Shown here in pieces: positions 10,250-21,895 of a stretch of 64,000 nt of DNA. This DNA comes from Zea mays (Eukaryota > Streptophyta > Magnoliopsida > Poales > Poaceae), in the NCBI RefSeq assembly GCF_902167145.1, contig NC_050104.1:7462001-7526000 (forward strand), written 5' to 3'. Below the pieces are notes generated by a model. It searched no databases and had not been told where the DNA came from. It was given only the letters and a program-made list of their open reading frames with translations. The position numbers and the translations under genes were made by a program. Each line of letters starts with the position of its first letter. Within the stretch, counting starts at the first letter, position 1.

Positions 10250-12850
10250 ACAGACAGTCAACTTGCATCTAGGTCTAAATAAAATAGTAGTGATTAAATC
10301 TTTGAATCTGTAGATCAAACCATCTCAAGTAATTTTAGTTTTGTTATGAAAATTTTTAGCTCAGATGAAATAATTGCATTTTGATTATTAAGATTTAACA
10401 TACATCTGGTTCTATGAGGAAGGAAATCATAAGTGGAGATTGAAGTTGATCAACTTGACACTCGAATAAAAGAATCAACAAGTATTGCAAGTGCTGAAAG
10501 TTGTGACTGCTCAAGTCCAACTGCTTTATCGCACAAGTTCTGGTGGAGATACTTATTCTGGAATCTTCAAAAGCATCAACGTTAGTGTTCAAGGTTAGTA
10601 TAACAAGTATTGCAAGTGTTCAAGGTTAGTATAACATAATCATTTTAAAACGAAGCAACAGGTCAGTGCCTTTGAAATTAAACAGCCAAAATCACTGTAA
10701 ATTAAAGTCCCTTTGAGAGCTCCTCAAAAACAATCTGACCATATTTTATGCTTTTCTCCACCTTATTTTTTGAATTTTTCCTCCAGGGACTGATTCTGGA
10801 CTTTCAACTTAATGCTTCTCTACCTGTTGTCATACTGAAGCTACTGCTCCTGGAAGAGCATCACCAACATATCCCTGATGGCCCTCTCTGCTTCATGCTC
10901 CAAGCACTTGGATGTTCACCTTGAAATCTAATTATTAATAGGGACTGACCAAATACTTCAGCTAAGCAAAATAGCGACCTCCATAAAAAAGCAACCTGTA
11001 ACTATCTCTGAAAATTTTGAAAAAACTGATGGTAACTGATAAGCTGCTGCTAGCAACTACCGTCGCCTATTTGTTTTGTTTCAGAAAGTTAAGATGCATG
11101 AACCTCTGATATAGCATTTGACACACTGTACTTTACACAGCACCAGGAGGAACTCTTGTGTGGGTGTGGGCAGGGCTAGAAGGAAGAACCATGCATGCTA
11201 CTACATTCATATAATCTTTTTCAGAGGTTTAAGATATCAACACTAATCTGACTTTGATTGTGTGAAAGAATTTATCATGCTGCTGCTTACTGTTTTCGGT
11301 AGGGGGTCAATGCTTACTTTAGCTGTGCAATAATTCCTCAATATTAAACCGAGTTTGATCAAGTACCTTGAAGCTACAAGTAGCAGTGATTTGACAGGTT
11401 TACTACTGCCTGAAACATGATTGCAAGTGTTCTTAGTATATAGCTCTTCGCCATTTCCTCTCCAACTGAAACTCAGAACTAACATATTCTTTTTCACAGG
11501 CAAAAGCGGTAGCAAGAACTGCGTTTTCAGCAGTTGTACAGACATGGGAGATATGACATAACCAAGGTCTTGGCGCTGATATTGACCTCATAACCCCTGA
11601 ATAAAGAAAAAGGCTATCAGAGATTAGTAAACGATCTTAAGAAGAAAAAGGTATCATTTGCGAATGATTAGCACCAGCAAAAAAGGGGAATAAATAATGT
11701 GAAACCGTGTATATACAACTATCTCAAACACCAGGTCTTTCAGTGTTAGTTTCGGATGCCACCTAAAGCTAGGACTAGAGGCGTCCTTCTCCAATCCATG
11801 AACTGTCAATTGGTCTGCACTGCACCAATGATGAGGTCGAAGCAAATCATGCATGGTAGTTGCTAAGATAAGCGGAGTAGAGTTGGTGCGGATGGCGAAC
11901 ATCTGGGCCCTTTTCTCATCATTAGCGGAGTGGGGGAATCTTTCATCAGTTGGATCGCACTTGCATTCTTCACAAGTTCGTCAGGTATTTGACAGGACAT
12001 GGAAAGATCAACTTAATTTTTAGACGTATATAATTCAAGGAACCTTTTAGGCAACTTCACACTCAACTGGCTGTTAGCTAATTGTTTTATTTGTTGAGGA
12101 AATACTCCTGAACTCTGCATGCACAATGATAATGATGTCACTAAGTTTCCCATGTTCTTCCATGTAGGCACATTCCATGCTAATGAAACATGATGTCACT
12201 GCTGAAGGCAGCTGGTAGCTTTAGAATGCCACAATTTACATGCTTAACCAGGCAGTAGAATCAGAACACTATGATCAGCTACTGGCTGTTGTCACATGTG
12301 CTCATACGCTTTTGCCTTAGTTTATTACATGTCCAGAACACCAACATAAAGAAAACCTGCCCTCGATTAGCATTATTCATTAGAGAGAGTTGTGGAGAAA
12401 TAAAGTTAATTTGTTTGTTGGCGCAACTAATTAGACCACGTTTTCATTAACATTAATACTAACATGTTTTTGTTGTAGGGAGGGCACATTGTGGCGGCTA
12501 CGAGAGACCCATTTTCCTGTGTGGTGGTGACAACGACACCGTGGAGCCAAGTCAATGTCGGCAAGCTGATTTTTCAGATTGGAACCTATGGTTCTTTTTA
12601 AAGATCGAATATGTTCTATTATCTTAAAAAGATTTGTCAGAATGTAAACATTTGTTTTGAGGTCATTTAAGCATCAAACAAAATTTCTTGGACTTATTTC
12701 GTTGGAGGGAATGAGACATCTCGAGATCTAAATGTGTACAGAACATATATTTTTTTATGGGTATCAAATATGATTGTGTGTAAAGCACGTACATAGCACT
12801 ATAATAATGAAACACACATTTGTACATAATTCATCATGGTATTATATGTT
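10250..12850. other. Helitron interior, no identifiable genes
   Basis: Mostly AT-rich, with short open stretches on both strands. A segment near 10750-10930 reads on the minus strand as a short acidic, helix-prone peptide, and a GC-richer segment at 12478-12600 follows TTGTAG like an exon start. I cannot assign either to a known family. Confidence 0.3.
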
Positions 12851-12880
12851 GCCGTTACAACGCACGAGCACTCACCTAGT

Positions 12881-13440
12881 AAAAAAAGAAAAATACATCT
12901 TCTAGTTTCTAGAGACAGCAGTCCTAATTTAACCTAACCTGGGACTCTCCTTCGCCGGCCACATCCTCCAGCGGATAGCCCGGCCACCAAGCCAACCCAC
13001 ACCTTGGCCCGTCGCCTGATGCTTCGTTGGGCTGCGTCCAATACGGCAAGGTGCAAACTGTGGGCCACGCCCCTCCGCGCGGGCTGTCGAATAGACACTG
13101 CCTGCCCCTCCGCACTAGGCTGCCTCCTGCCGGGCCACAGCTGGCCGAGCCCATGCCTTGGCTCGCTGGGCTGCTCCGCCGCGGTAGGCCTCATGCACTC
13201 GACACCTTCAGCTGCTGCATACCGATGAGGCTTTCTGCCCGCACATATATGTGTATGGCCGAGCTAGAGATGTCAACGCGACCTAATACCCGCTAACCTA
13301 TGGTGAATTCCTCTATTATGTATGGGTATAAGATAAAAATTGTTTCCATGTGTATGGATATGAGACAAAATCTCTACCCATTGGGGTAAACGAATATGAG
13401 TTTGGGAAACAATAATTCGAACCCGATTACCTATGGATAT
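12881..13440. other. unassigned spacer with a GC-rich patch
   Basis: 12940-13230 is GC-rich and open in several frames on both strands, without recognisable motifs. At 13265 the sequence tagagatgtcaacg, followed by GGGTA/TACCC-type repeats, resembles the terminus of a grass hAT-type non-autonomous element, but I found no matching partner end. Confidence 0.3.
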
Positions 13441-13443
13441 TTA

Positions 13444-14082
13444 GGTCTGTTTGGTTGGACTATGGGTGTAAAAAAAGTTGTTGTGGGCTGTGAGCTGTGG
13501 AAAAAGCTGTTGTAGGCTGTAAGCTGTTAAAAAGCTAAAAACCGTTTGGTGGAAACCACTAAGGGTCTGTTTGGTTGGGCTGTGGCTGTGAAAAAAGCTG
13601 TTGTAGGCTGTGAGCTGTGGAAAAAGCTGCTGTATGCTGTAAGCTATTAAAAAGCTAAAAATCGTTTAGTGAAAATCACTAAAAGTCGTTAAAAATTCTT
13701 CGATATATGTTTTCACAGTTCCATCCGAAAGCCACTAAAAGCAGGTCCAGGGGTGCTTTCAGATTTGCACTGCGAGAAAGTCAGCTTTTAGAAAAAGCTG
13801 CTTCCTGGATCCAGCCCTTTGGTTGGCTTTTGGCTTTTAGGGGGGCAAAAGCCAAAGCCAAAAGTCAAACCAAACACACCCTAAAAGTGGTTAAAAATTC
13901 TTCGATATATGTTTTCACAGTTCCATCCGAAAAGCCATTAAAAGCAGGTCTAGAGGTGCTTTCAGATTTGCACTACGAGAAAGTCGGCTTTAGAAAAAGC
14001 TGCTTCCTGGATCCAGCCCTTTGGTTGGCTTTTGGCTTTTAGGAGGCAAAAGCCAAAGCCAAAAGTCAAACCAAACACACCC
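13444..14082. mobile_element. Tourist-like (PIF/Harbinger) MITE, outer copy
   Basis: Starts GGTCTGTTTGGTTGG and ends CCAAACACACCC, with TTA on both sides (13441-13443 and 14083-14085). A second copy at 13563-13881 plus one TAA interrupts it; without that insert it is about 317 bp. The order is left half, left half, right half, right half, as a nested insertion predicts. Confidence 0.75.
13563..13881. mobile_element. Tourist-like MITE, inner copy inserted in the outer copy
   Basis: 319 bp from GGGTCTGTTTGGTTGGG to CCAAACACACCC, flanked by TAA at 13560-13562 and 13882-13884. Each half is highly similar to the matching half of the outer copy. Confidence 0.8.
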
Positions 14083-14433
14083 TTAATACGTGTACATCTA
14101 TCGTGTTTGTATAAATGAGTTAGGCCGATCCGGCCACCAAGCCCAGCACGACAGCGCATCAGGCCCCAGGTCCTAGCCCAACAAGGCAACTGAAAGGGAA
14201 ATGTGCCCTTGGGCCATTTCTAAGTATTTTGGTGATTGAGTGCCAACTCAAGTGCTTAAAATGTGAATTTATGCAATGGATGAACAAAGTGCAAATCAAG
14301 AGCAAAGGTATGTTTCTAAGTCTTAGTACATTGGTTTTGTGTACTAATATATTTGTCTAAGTGTTAGAAACAGGAAGAAAAAGAAAAGGAAAAAGGTGGC
14401 TGTGTACAGCCAAGGGGCTGTTTCGGTCTGGGG

Positions 14434-14784
14434 CACCGGACTGTCCGGTGGTGCACCGGACAGTGTCCGGTGCACCAGGCTGCCTCGGCCGAACAGGCCG
14501 CTCTCGGGAATTCGCCGACGGCGTACGGCTAAAATTCACCGGACTGTCCGGTGTGCACCGGACTGTCCGGTGAGCCAACGGTCGACTAGGGCCAACGGTC
14601 GGCCGCGGATTCTGCGCGCGACACGTGGCCAAGCCAACGGTCGGAAGGGGGCACCGGACTGTCCGGTGTGCACCGGACATGTCCGGTGCGCCAACGGCTC
14701 CCTGATCAGCAACGGTCGACTGCGCTATTTAAGGAAGGAAATCGGGCACCGGACAGTGTCCGGTGTGCACCGGACTGTCCGGTG
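14434..14784. promoter_or_regulatory. eight palindromes CACCGGACNGTCCGGTG in four pairs
   Basis: Near-perfect palindromes lie at 14434-14450 and 14454-14472; 14537-14553 and 14556-14572; 14652-14668 and 14671-14688; 14747-14765 and 14768-14784. Members of a pair are 2-3 bp apart; pair starts are 95-115 bp apart. All are within ~420 bp upstream of the TATA box. The same set recurs in the 3' LTR (shift of 7705) and a degenerate set in the Opie-like LTRs. Palindromic LTR repeats are known for Sireviruses; transcription-factor binding is inferred. Confidence 0.8.
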
Positions 14785-14852
14785 CGCCCGACGACAGAAG
14801 GCAAGATCAGCCTTCCAGATTTGCTCTCAACGGCTCCTAGCTGCCTTGGGGC

Positions 14853-14859
14853 TATAAAA
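14853..14859 (+). promoter_or_regulatory. TATA box of the Ji-like LTR promoter
   Basis: TATAAAA within GGGGCTATAAAAGGGACC, downstream of the palindrome block; repeated at 22558-22564 in the 3' LTR. Confidence 0.8.
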
Positions 14860-15445
14860 GGGACCCCTAGGCGCATGGAGGAGATAACCAAGCAACTCTT
14901 GAGCATTCTTGATCATCCACACTCAGTCTTTGCGCATCCGTTTGTGATTCTAAGTGATTCGAGCTCTGTTCTTGTGAGAAACTGTGAGATAGTCTTTGAG
15001 CTCGATTCTTGGCCGTGTGTGTGCGCATTTCGCTGTGGATTTGTGTGTGTTGCTTCCCTCCCTTACTCCGTGCTTCTTTGTGAATCTTAAGTGTAAGGGC
15101 GAGAGACTCCAATTTGTGGAGATTCCTCGCAAGTGGGATAAAGATAAGCAAGGCAAAATACTGTGGTATTCAAGTGGGTCTTTGGACCGCTTGAGAGGGG
15201 TTGATTGCAACCCTCGTCCGTTGGGACGCCACAACGTCGAGTAGGCAAGTTTTGTACTTGGCCGAACCACGGGATAAATCACCGTGTCTCCTCTGTGTTG
15301 AATTCTCTGTGATTGTCGTATTGTGCAAGATCTTCTCTTTAGCCACTTGACAATTATTGTGCTAACCCCTAACAAGTTTTTGTGGCTATAAGTTAAGTTT
15401 TTACAGGATCACCTATTCACCCCCCCCCCTCTAGGTGCTCTCAAT

Positions 15446-15458
15446 TGGTATCGGAGCC
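15446..15458 (+). other. primer-binding site (initiator tRNA-Met type)
   Basis: TGGTATCGGAGCC two bases after the 5' LTR, close to the TGGTATCAGAGC complement of initiator tRNA-Met used by Ty1/copia elements. Confidence 0.85.
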
Positions 15459-15492
15459 GTTCTCTTCACAAAGGGACTTACCGCCCGAAGAG

Positions 15493-17874
15493 ATGGATCC
15501 TAAGGGGAAGGGAATTGTGATCAACGACAAAGAGAAGGAATCCTTCGTCAACGAGCCGAAGGACGACAAGCCTACCGACTCTGGCTCGGGGCATAGACGA
15601 AAGGAAGGGAAGAAGAAGAAGACAAGGCGCATCAAGGAGATCATCTACTACGACGATAGTGATGAGTCTACTTCTTCCCAAAAGGATGATGACAACGACT
15701 ATAAAAAGACGGTCAATTCAAACTTTTCATTTGATTATTCTCGTATTCAACATAGTTCGAATTCACATTTGCTTTCCATTCCTCTCGGCAAACCTCCACA
15801 CTTCGATGGGGAGGACTACGGATTTTGGAGTCACAAAATGCGTAGTCACTTATTCTCTCTCCATCCAAGCATATGGGAGATTGTGGAGAATGGAATGAAA
15901 TTTGATAGCTCGGATAGCCCTTTGCTTATAAATGAACAAATTCATAGAAATGCACAAGCTACTACTGTTCTCTTAGCGTCTTTGTGCAGGGAAGAGTACA
16001 ATAAGGTGAGCGGCTTGGACAATGCCAAGCAGATATGGGACACCCTCAAGATCTCTCACGAGGGGAACGACATCACCATGCTCACCAAGATGGAGTTGGT
16101 GGAGGGCGAGCTTGGACGATTCGCCATGATAAGGGGAGAGGAGCCAACTCAAACTTACAACCGGCTCAAGACCCTTATCAACAAAATAAGGAGCTACGGA
16201 AGCACGCGTTGGACGGATCACGACGTCGTCCGCCTAATGCTCAGGTCCTTTACCGTTCTTGATCCTCATCTCGTGAACAATATTCGTGAAAATCCCAGGT
16301 ACACGATGATGACGCCCGAGGAAGTACTTGGAAAATTCGTGAGCGGGCGAATGATGATCAAGGAGGCAAGATACGTCGATGACGCGTTGAACGGTCCACT
16401 CCACGAGCCTCAACCCATTGCTCTAAAGGCAACAAGGAGCAAGGAGTCGCTACCTAGCAAGGTGGCGCAAGTTGAGGCGGCCGGGCTCAATGATGAAGAG
16501 ATGGCTCTCATCATCAAGAGATTCAAGACGGCGCTAAAAGGTCGAAAGGGACAGCCAAGCAAGGCCAAGACCAAGGGAAAGCGATCATGCTTCAAATGCG
16601 GTAAGCTTGGTCATTTTATTGCTAACTGTCCCGAAAATGATAGTGACCAGGAGCAAGGGAAAAATGGGAAGAGAGAAAACAAGAAGGTTTACAAGAAGGC
16701 CAAAGGCGAAGCACACCTTGGAAAGGAGTGGGATTCGGATTGCTCTTCGTCCGACTCCGACGACGAAGGACTTGCCGCCACTGCCTTCAACAAATCGGCT
16801 CTCTTCCCCAACGAGCATCACACGTGCCTCATGGCTAAGGAGAAGAAAGTAAGTACTCAAAACTCTACTTATGCTTCTTCTAGTGAGGATGAGTCTAGTG
16901 ATGATGAAATAGACTATTCATGCTTATTTAAAGGCTTAGATAGATCTAAGATTGACAAAATTAATGAATTGATTGATGCTTTAAATGATAAGAATAGGCT
17001 ACTAGAAAAGCAAGAGGATCTCTTGTACGAAGAACATGATAAGTTTGTAGAGGCTCAAAAATCCCTTGCATTAGAAATTAAGAGAAATGAAATGCTTGCT
17101 TGTGAATTGTCTACATGCCATGATTCAATTTCTAAATTAAAGAGCATTAATGATGACTTAAATGCTAAACTAGTAGAAGCACAAAAATCCAACTCTTGTG
17201 TTGAACATGTTGAAATTTGCACTAGGTGTAAGGATGTTGATATTAATACTTGTAGTGAACACTTAGTTTCCATTTCAAAATTGAATGATGAATTAGCTAG
17301 TCTTAATGCCCAACTTAAGACTAGCAAGAGTGAATTTGAAAAACTAAAATTTGCAAGGGATGCCTACACTATTGGTAGACACCCCTCAATTAAGGATGGA
17401 CTTGGCTTCAAGAGGGAAGCCAAGAACTTAACAAGCCATAAGGCTCCCATTCCCGCCAAGGAGAAAGGGAAGGCCCCTATGGCTACTAGTGCTAAAAGGA
17501 ACCATGCCTTTTTGTATCATGATAAAAGACAAACTAGAAATAGAAGTTATGATGCTTTTGATTCATATGTTTATGATTCTCATGCCACGTTTGCTCCTAG
17601 TTCTTCTTATGTGTATGATAGAAATGTTACTAGGAGAAATGTTGTTCCTAAAAGAAATGTTGCAAATGTTCATAGAAAAGTAGTGAATGAACCCTCTACA
17701 ATTTATTGTGCTTTGAATGCTTCCTTTGCAATTTGTAGAAAGGATAGAAAAGTAATTGCTAGGAAGTTAGGGGCAAAATGCAAAGGTGATAAAACTTGCA
17801 TTTGGGTCCCTAAGGAAATTTGCACTAACCTTGTAGGACCCAACAAGAGTTGGGTACCTAAGTCCCAAGCCTAA
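15493..17874 (+). CDS. gag: Sirevirus Gag (793 residues)
   Basis: The ATG at 15493 follows the primer site by 34 bp and begins [12 protein letters not shown]; the frame is open further upstream, but this is the first ATG. A basic/acidic N-terminus is followed by the copia-type gag domain ([20 protein letters not shown] near residue 95 onward) and one zinc knuckle [14 protein letters not shown] at residues 366-379. A Ser/Asp/Glu-rich region and a long predicted coiled coil ([20 protein letters not shown] onward) follow. The length is typical of Sirevirus Gag, longer than other copia Gags. A KVSTQNS stretch near residue 455 resembles LC8-binding motifs; Sirevirus Gag is known to bind dynein light chain LC8. 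The frame ends TAA and pol lies in another frame. Confidence 0.92.
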   Translation: MDPKGKGIVINDKEKESFVNEPKDDKPTDSGSGHRRKEGKKKKTRRIKEIIYYDDSDESTSSQKDDDNDYKKTVNSNFSFDYSRIQHSSNSHLLSIPLGKPPHFDGEDYGFWSHKMRSHLFSLHPSIWEIVENGMKFDSSDSPLLINEQIHRNAQATTVLLASLCREEYNKVSGLDNAKQIWDTLKISHEGNDITMLTKMELVEGELGRFAMIRGEEPTQTYNRLKTLINKIRSYGSTRWTDHDVVRLMLRSFTVLDPHLVNNIRENPRYTMMTPEEVLGKFVSGRMMIKEARYVDDALNGPLHEPQPIALKATRSKESLPSKVAQVEAAGLNDEEMALIIKRFKTALKGRKGQPSKAKTKGKRSCFKCGKLGHFIANCPENDSDQEQGKNGKRENKKVYKKAKGEAHLGKEWDSDCSSSDSDDEGLAATAFNKSALFPNEHHTCLMAKEKKVSTQNSTYASSSEDESSDDEIDYSCLFKGLDRSKIDKINELIDALNDKNRLLEKQEDLLYEEHDKFVEAQKSLALEIKRNEMLACELSTCHDSISKLKSINDDLNAKLVEAQKSNSCVEHVEICTRCKDVDINTCSEHLVSISKLNDELASLNAQLKTSKSEFEKLKFARDAYTIGRHPSIKDGLGFKREAKNLTSHKAPIPAKEKGKAPMATSAKRNHAFLYHDKRQTRNRSYDAFDSYVYDSHATFAPSSSYVYDRNVTRRNVVPKRNVANVHRKVVNEPSTIYCALNASFAICRKDRKVIARKLGAKCKGDKTCIWVPKEICTNLVGPNKSWVPKSQA

Positions 17875-17881
17875 ATTTGCC

Positions 17882-20800
17882 TTGCAGGTTTATGCATCCG
17901 GGGGATCAAGCTGGATTATCGACAGCGGATGCACAAACCATATGACGGGGGAGAAGAAGATGTTCACTTCCTACGTCAAGAATAAAGATTCCCAGGATTC
18001 AATTATATTCGGTGATGGGAATCAAGGCAAGGTAAAAGGGTTAGGTAAAATTGCAATTTCTAATGAGCATTCTATCTCTAATGTATTTTTAGTAGAGAGT
18101 CTTGGATATAATTTGCTATCTGTCAGTCAATTATGTCAGATGGGGTATAACTGTCTATTTACAAATGTAGATGTGTCTGTCTTTAGAAGAAGTGATGGTT
18201 CACTAGCTTTTAAGGGAGTATTAGACGGCAAACTTTATTTAGTTGATTTTGCAAAAGAAGAGGCCGGTCTAGATGCATGCTTAATAGCTAAGACTAGCAT
18301 GGGCTGGTTGTGGCATCGCCGCTTAGCACATGTAGGGATGAAGAACCTTCACAAGCTTCTAAAGGGAGAACACGTGATAGGTTTGACTAACGTGCATTTC
18401 GAAAAAGATAGACCTTGTGCAGCTTGTCAAGCAGGTAAACAAGTGGGAGGAGCGCATCACGGCAAGAATGTGATGACCACTTCAAGACCTCTGGAGCTGC
18501 TGCATATGGACCTCTTCGGACCCGTCGCCTATCTGAGCATAGGAGGGAGTAAGTATGGTTTAGTTATTGTTGATGACTTTTCCCGCTTCACTTGGGTGTT
18601 CTTTTTGCAGGATAAGTCTGAAACCCAAGGGACCCTCAAGCGCTTCCTCAGGAGAGCTCAAAATGAGTTTGAGCTCAAGGTGAAGAAGATAAGGAGCGAC
18701 AACGGGTCCGAGTTCAAGAACCTTCAAGTGGAGGAGTTCCTTGAGGAGGAAGGGATCAAGCATGAGTTCTCCGCTCCCTACACACCACAGCAAAATGGTG
18801 TGGTAGAGAGGAAGAACAGGACGCTAATCGACATGGCGAGGACTATGCTTGGAGAGTTCAAGACCCCCGAGCGTTTTTGGTCGGAAGCCGTGAACACGGC
18901 TTGCCACGCCATCAACAGGGTCTACCTTCACCGCCTCCTCAAGAAGACGTCGTATGAACTTCTAACCGGTAACAAACCCAATGTATCGTACTTTCGTGTA
19001 TTTGGGAGCAAGTGCTACATTCTAGTGAAGAAGGGTAGAAATTCTAAGTTTGCTCCCAAAGCAGTAGAAGGGTTTTTGTTAGGTTATGACTCAAATACAA
19101 AGGCGTATAGAGTCTTCAACAAATCATCGGGTTTGGTTGAAGTCTCTAGCGATGTTGTATTTGATGAGACTAATGGCTCTCCAAGAGAGCAAGTTGTTGA
19201 TTGTGATGATGCAGATGAAGAAGACGTTCCAACGGCCGCCATACGCACCATGGCGATTGGAGAAGTGCGGCCACAGGAACAAGATGAGCAAGATCAACCC
19301 TCTTCCTCAATTATGGTGCATCCCCCGACTCAAGACGATGAACAGGTTCATCAAAAGGAGGCGTGTGATCAAGGGGGAGCACAAGATGATCACGTGATGG
19401 AGGAAGAAGCGCAACCGGCACCTCCAACCCAAGTTCGAGCGACGATCCAAAGGGATCATCCCGTTGACCAAATTCTGGGTGACATTAGCAAGGGAGTAAC
19501 TACTCGGTCTCGATTAGTTAATTTTTGTGAACATTACTCTTTTGTCTCTTCTATTGAGCCTTTCAGGGTAGAAGAGGCCTTGCTAGATCCGGACTGGGTG
19601 TTGGCCATGCAAGAGGAGCTAAACAACTTCAAGCGCAATGAAGTTTGGACACTGGTGCCTCGTCCCAAGCAAAATGTTGTGGGAACCAAGTGGGTGTTCC
19701 GCAACAAACAGGACGAGCACGGGGTGGTGACGAGAAACAAGGCTCGACTTGTGGCAAAAGGTTATGCCCAAGTCGCAGGTTTGGATTTCGAGGAGACTTT
19801 TGCTCCTGTGGCTAGGCTAGAATCAATTCGTATCTTGCTAGCATATGCCGCTCACCATTCTTTCAGGTTGTTCCAAATGGATGTGAAGAGCGCGTTCCTC
19901 AACGGACCAATCAAGGAGGAGGTGTACGTGGAGCAACCCCCTGGCTTTGAGGATGAACGGTACCCCGACCATGTGTGTAAGCTCTCTAAGGCGCTCTATG
20001 GACTTAAGCAAGCCCCAAGAGCATGGTATGAATGCCTTAGAGATTTCTTAATTGTTAATGCTTTCAAGGTTGGGAAAGCCGATCCAACTCTTTTTACAAA
20101 GACATGTGATGGTGATTTGTTTGTGTGCCAAATTTATGTCGACGACATAATATTTGGTTCAACTAACCAAAAGTCTTGTGAAGAGTTTAGCAGGGTGATG
20201 ACGCAGAAATTCGAGATGTCGATGATGGGCGAGTTGAACTACTTCCTTGGGTTCCAAGTGAAGCAACTCAAGGACGGCACCTTCATATCCCAAACGAAGT
20301 ACACGCAAGATCTGCTCAAGCGGTTTGGGATGAAGGACGCCAAGCCCGCAAAGACTCCGATGGGAACAGACGGACACACCGACCTCAACAAAGGAGGTAA
20401 GTCCGTTGATCAAAAAGCATACCGGTCCATGATAGGTTCTTTGCTTTACTTAAGTGCTAGTAGACCGGATATTATGCTTAGTGTATGCATGTGTGCTAGA
20501 TTTCAATCCGATCCTAAGGAGTGCCACTTAGTGGCGGTGAAGCGAATTCTGAGATATTTAGTTGCTACGCCTTGTTTCGGACTCTGGTATCCAAAGGGGT
20601 CCACTTTTGACTTGGTTGGATACTCAGACTCCGACTATGCTGGGTGTAAGGTCGATAGGAAGAGTACATCAGGGACGTGCCAATTCTTAGGAAGGTCCCT
20701 GGTGTCGTGGAACTCTAAGAAACAAACCTCCGTTGCCCTATCCACCGCTGAGGCCGAGTACGTTGCCGCAGGACAGTGTTGCGCGCAACTACTTTGGATG

Positions 20801-21088
20801 AGGCAAACCCTCAGGGACTTTGGCTACAATCTGAGCAAAGTCCCACTCCTATGTGATAATGAGAGTGCTATCCGCATGGCGGAGAATCCTGTTGAGCACA
20901 GCCGCACAAAGCACATTGACATCCGGCATCACTTTTTGAGAGACCACCAGCAAAAGGGAGATATCGAAGTGTTTCATGTTAGCACCGAGAACCAGCTAGC
21001 CGATATCTTCACTAAGCCTCTAGATGAGAAGACCTTTTGCAAGTTGCGTAGTGAGCTAAATGTCTTAGATTCGCGGAACCTGGATTGA
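17882..21088 (+). CDS. pol: Sirevirus Pol (PR-IN-RT-RNase H), intact
   Basis: One open frame of about 1068 codons without ATG at its start; it lies +1 relative to gag and is open a few codons upstream across the gag stop. Protease has IDSGCTNH at about residue 14. The pre-integrase zinc region ([14 protein letters not shown] ... CAACQAGK) is at about 145-190. Integrase shows [15 protein letters not shown] and GVVERKNRT (about 210, 273, 309). RT begins near WTLVPRPKQ and holds the YVDD box (about 755). RNase H has [19 protein letters not shown] and DNESAI (about 905-970). Ends [10 protein letters not shown] then TGA. Expression probably needs frameshifting, readthrough or splicing; the start 17882 marks only the open frame. 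No env-like frame follows. Confidence 0.92.
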   Translation: MQVYASGGSSWIIDSGCTNHMTGEKKMFTSYVKNKDSQDSIIFGDGNQGKVKGLGKIAISNEHSISNVFLVESLGYNLLSVSQLCQMGYNCLFTNVDVSVFRRSDGSLAFKGVLDGKLYLVDFAKEEAGLDACLIAKTSMGWLWHRRLAHVGMKNLHKLLKGEHVIGLTNVHFEKDRPCAACQAGKQVGGAHHGKNVMTTSRPLELLHMDLFGPVAYLSIGGSKYGLVIVDDFSRFTWVFFLQDKSETQGTLKRFLRRAQNEFELKVKKIRSDNGSEFKNLQVEEFLEEEGIKHEFSAPYTPQQNGVVERKNRTLIDMARTMLGEFKTPERFWSEAVNTACHAINRVYLHRLLKKTSYELLTGNKPNVSYFRVFGSKCYILVKKGRNSKFAPKAVEGFLLGYDSNTKAYRVFNKSSGLVEVSSDVVFDETNGSPREQVVDCDDADEEDVPTAAIRTMAIGEVRPQEQDEQDQPSSSIMVHPPTQDDEQVHQKEACDQGGAQDDHVMEEEAQPAPPTQVRATIQRDHPVDQILGDISKGVTTRSRLVNFCEHYSFVSSIEPFRVEEALLDPDWVLAMQEELNNFKRNEVWTLVPRPKQNVVGTKWVFRNKQDEHGVVTRNKARLVAKGYAQVAGLDFEETFAPVARLESIRILLAYAAHHSFRLFQMDVKSAFLNGPIKEEVYVEQPPGFEDERYPDHVCKLSKALYGLKQAPRAWYECLRDFLIVNAFKVGKADPTLFTKTCDGDLFVCQIYVDDIIFGSTNQKSCEEFSRVMTQKFEMSMMGELNYFLGFQVKQLKDGTFISQTKYTQDLLKRFGMKDAKPAKTPMGTDGHTDLNKGGKSVDQKAYRSMIGSLLYLSASRPDIMLSVCMCARFQSDPKECHLVAVKRILRYLVATPCFGLWYPKGSTFDLVGYSDSDYAGCKVDRKSTSGTCQFLGRSLVSWNSKKQTSVALSTAEAEYVAAGQCCAQLLWMRQTLRDFGYNLSKVPLLCDNESAIRMAENPVEHSRTKHIDIRHHFLRDHQQKGDIEVFHVSTENQLADIFTKPLDEKTFCKLRSELNVLDSRNLD

Positions 21089-21895
21089 ATTGTAGCATAC
21101 ATGTATTTATGCTTTTGATCATGTTCCTTTTTGCATTTTGTTGCTTATTGTGGTGCTCAAGTTGTACAAACACTCCCTGGACCTCACAAGTCCGTTGCAA
21201 AGTGATGCACATGTTTAGGGGGAGATGTGTTACAACTTGACCCTTTGAGACTAACCATGTGCTTGAGTTTGATGATTTAGTCTCGAAGGAGGATTGAAAG
21301 GGATAAGGTGGACTTGGACCATGAAAGACTTCCACTGCACTCCGATGAGAGGGTAACTTATTCCAAGTTCATCTTTCGACTCTTATTGCCTTTGTATTCT
21401 TACTGAAGATTTTGGTGAGGCAATGGGGTTAAAGGGCCAAGATTGATCCCGTTTTGGTGCTTGATGCCAAAGGGGGAGAAAATAAAGGCCAAAGCGATAA
21501 ATGGATCAGCTACCACTTGAGAGATTTTTGAAAATAGTTTGAAAATAGTAGAATAGAGTTTTTGTTTTGTCAAAAGCTTTTATTGTCTCTTATTGTCTCT
21601 ATTGTCAAAAGTTGGTTTCTTGTGGGGAGAAGTGTTGATTATGGGAAATAGGGGGAGTTTTTGAAATCTTTGATCAATCTCTTTTGGAATGACTCTCTTT
21701 ATGCCTCAACATGTGTGTTTGACATAGAAATAGAGATTTGAGTTTGATTTGCAAAAACAAACCAAGTGGTGGCAAAGGATGATCCATATATGCCAAAATT
21801 GAGTCAAAATCAATTTGAATTTTATTTGAAGTGATTTCGCACTTGTTCTAGTTGCTTTATGTTGTGTTGGCATAAATCACCAAAAAGGGGGAGAT
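21089..21895 (+). other. pol-LTR spacer with repeated polypurine tracts
   Basis: About 800 bp without a gene. AGGGGGA-type tracts occur at 21217-21225, 21470-21480, 21650-21656 and 21882-21894; the last abuts the LTR and is the functional candidate. Repeated tracts here are a known Sirevirus feature. Confidence 0.8.

Larger units (their letters stand above)
14191..15443 (+). repeat. 5' LTR of the Ji-like element
   Basis: Starts TGAAAGGG, ends GGTGCTCTCA, followed by the primer-binding site. It contains paired palindromes, then a TATA box, then a C run (15420-15429) near the 3' end. Differs from the 3' LTR at about 15075, 15238 and 15350. Confidence 0.92.

Noticed and set aside
14434..14784. 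CRISPR-like regular palindromic repeats
   Set aside because: Plant LTR promoter repeats; the sequence between palindromes is not spacer-like and there are no cas genes.
14357..15375. Open frames up to 153 codons on both strands of the Ji-like LTR, repeated at 22062-23080
   Set aside because: They are identical in both LTRs because the LTRs are young, overlap each other on opposite strands, and translate the palindromes. No independent coding evidence.
21089..21895. An env-like gene between pol and the LTR in the Ji-like element
   Set aside because: The spacer has no open frame of useful length, only polypurine tracts.
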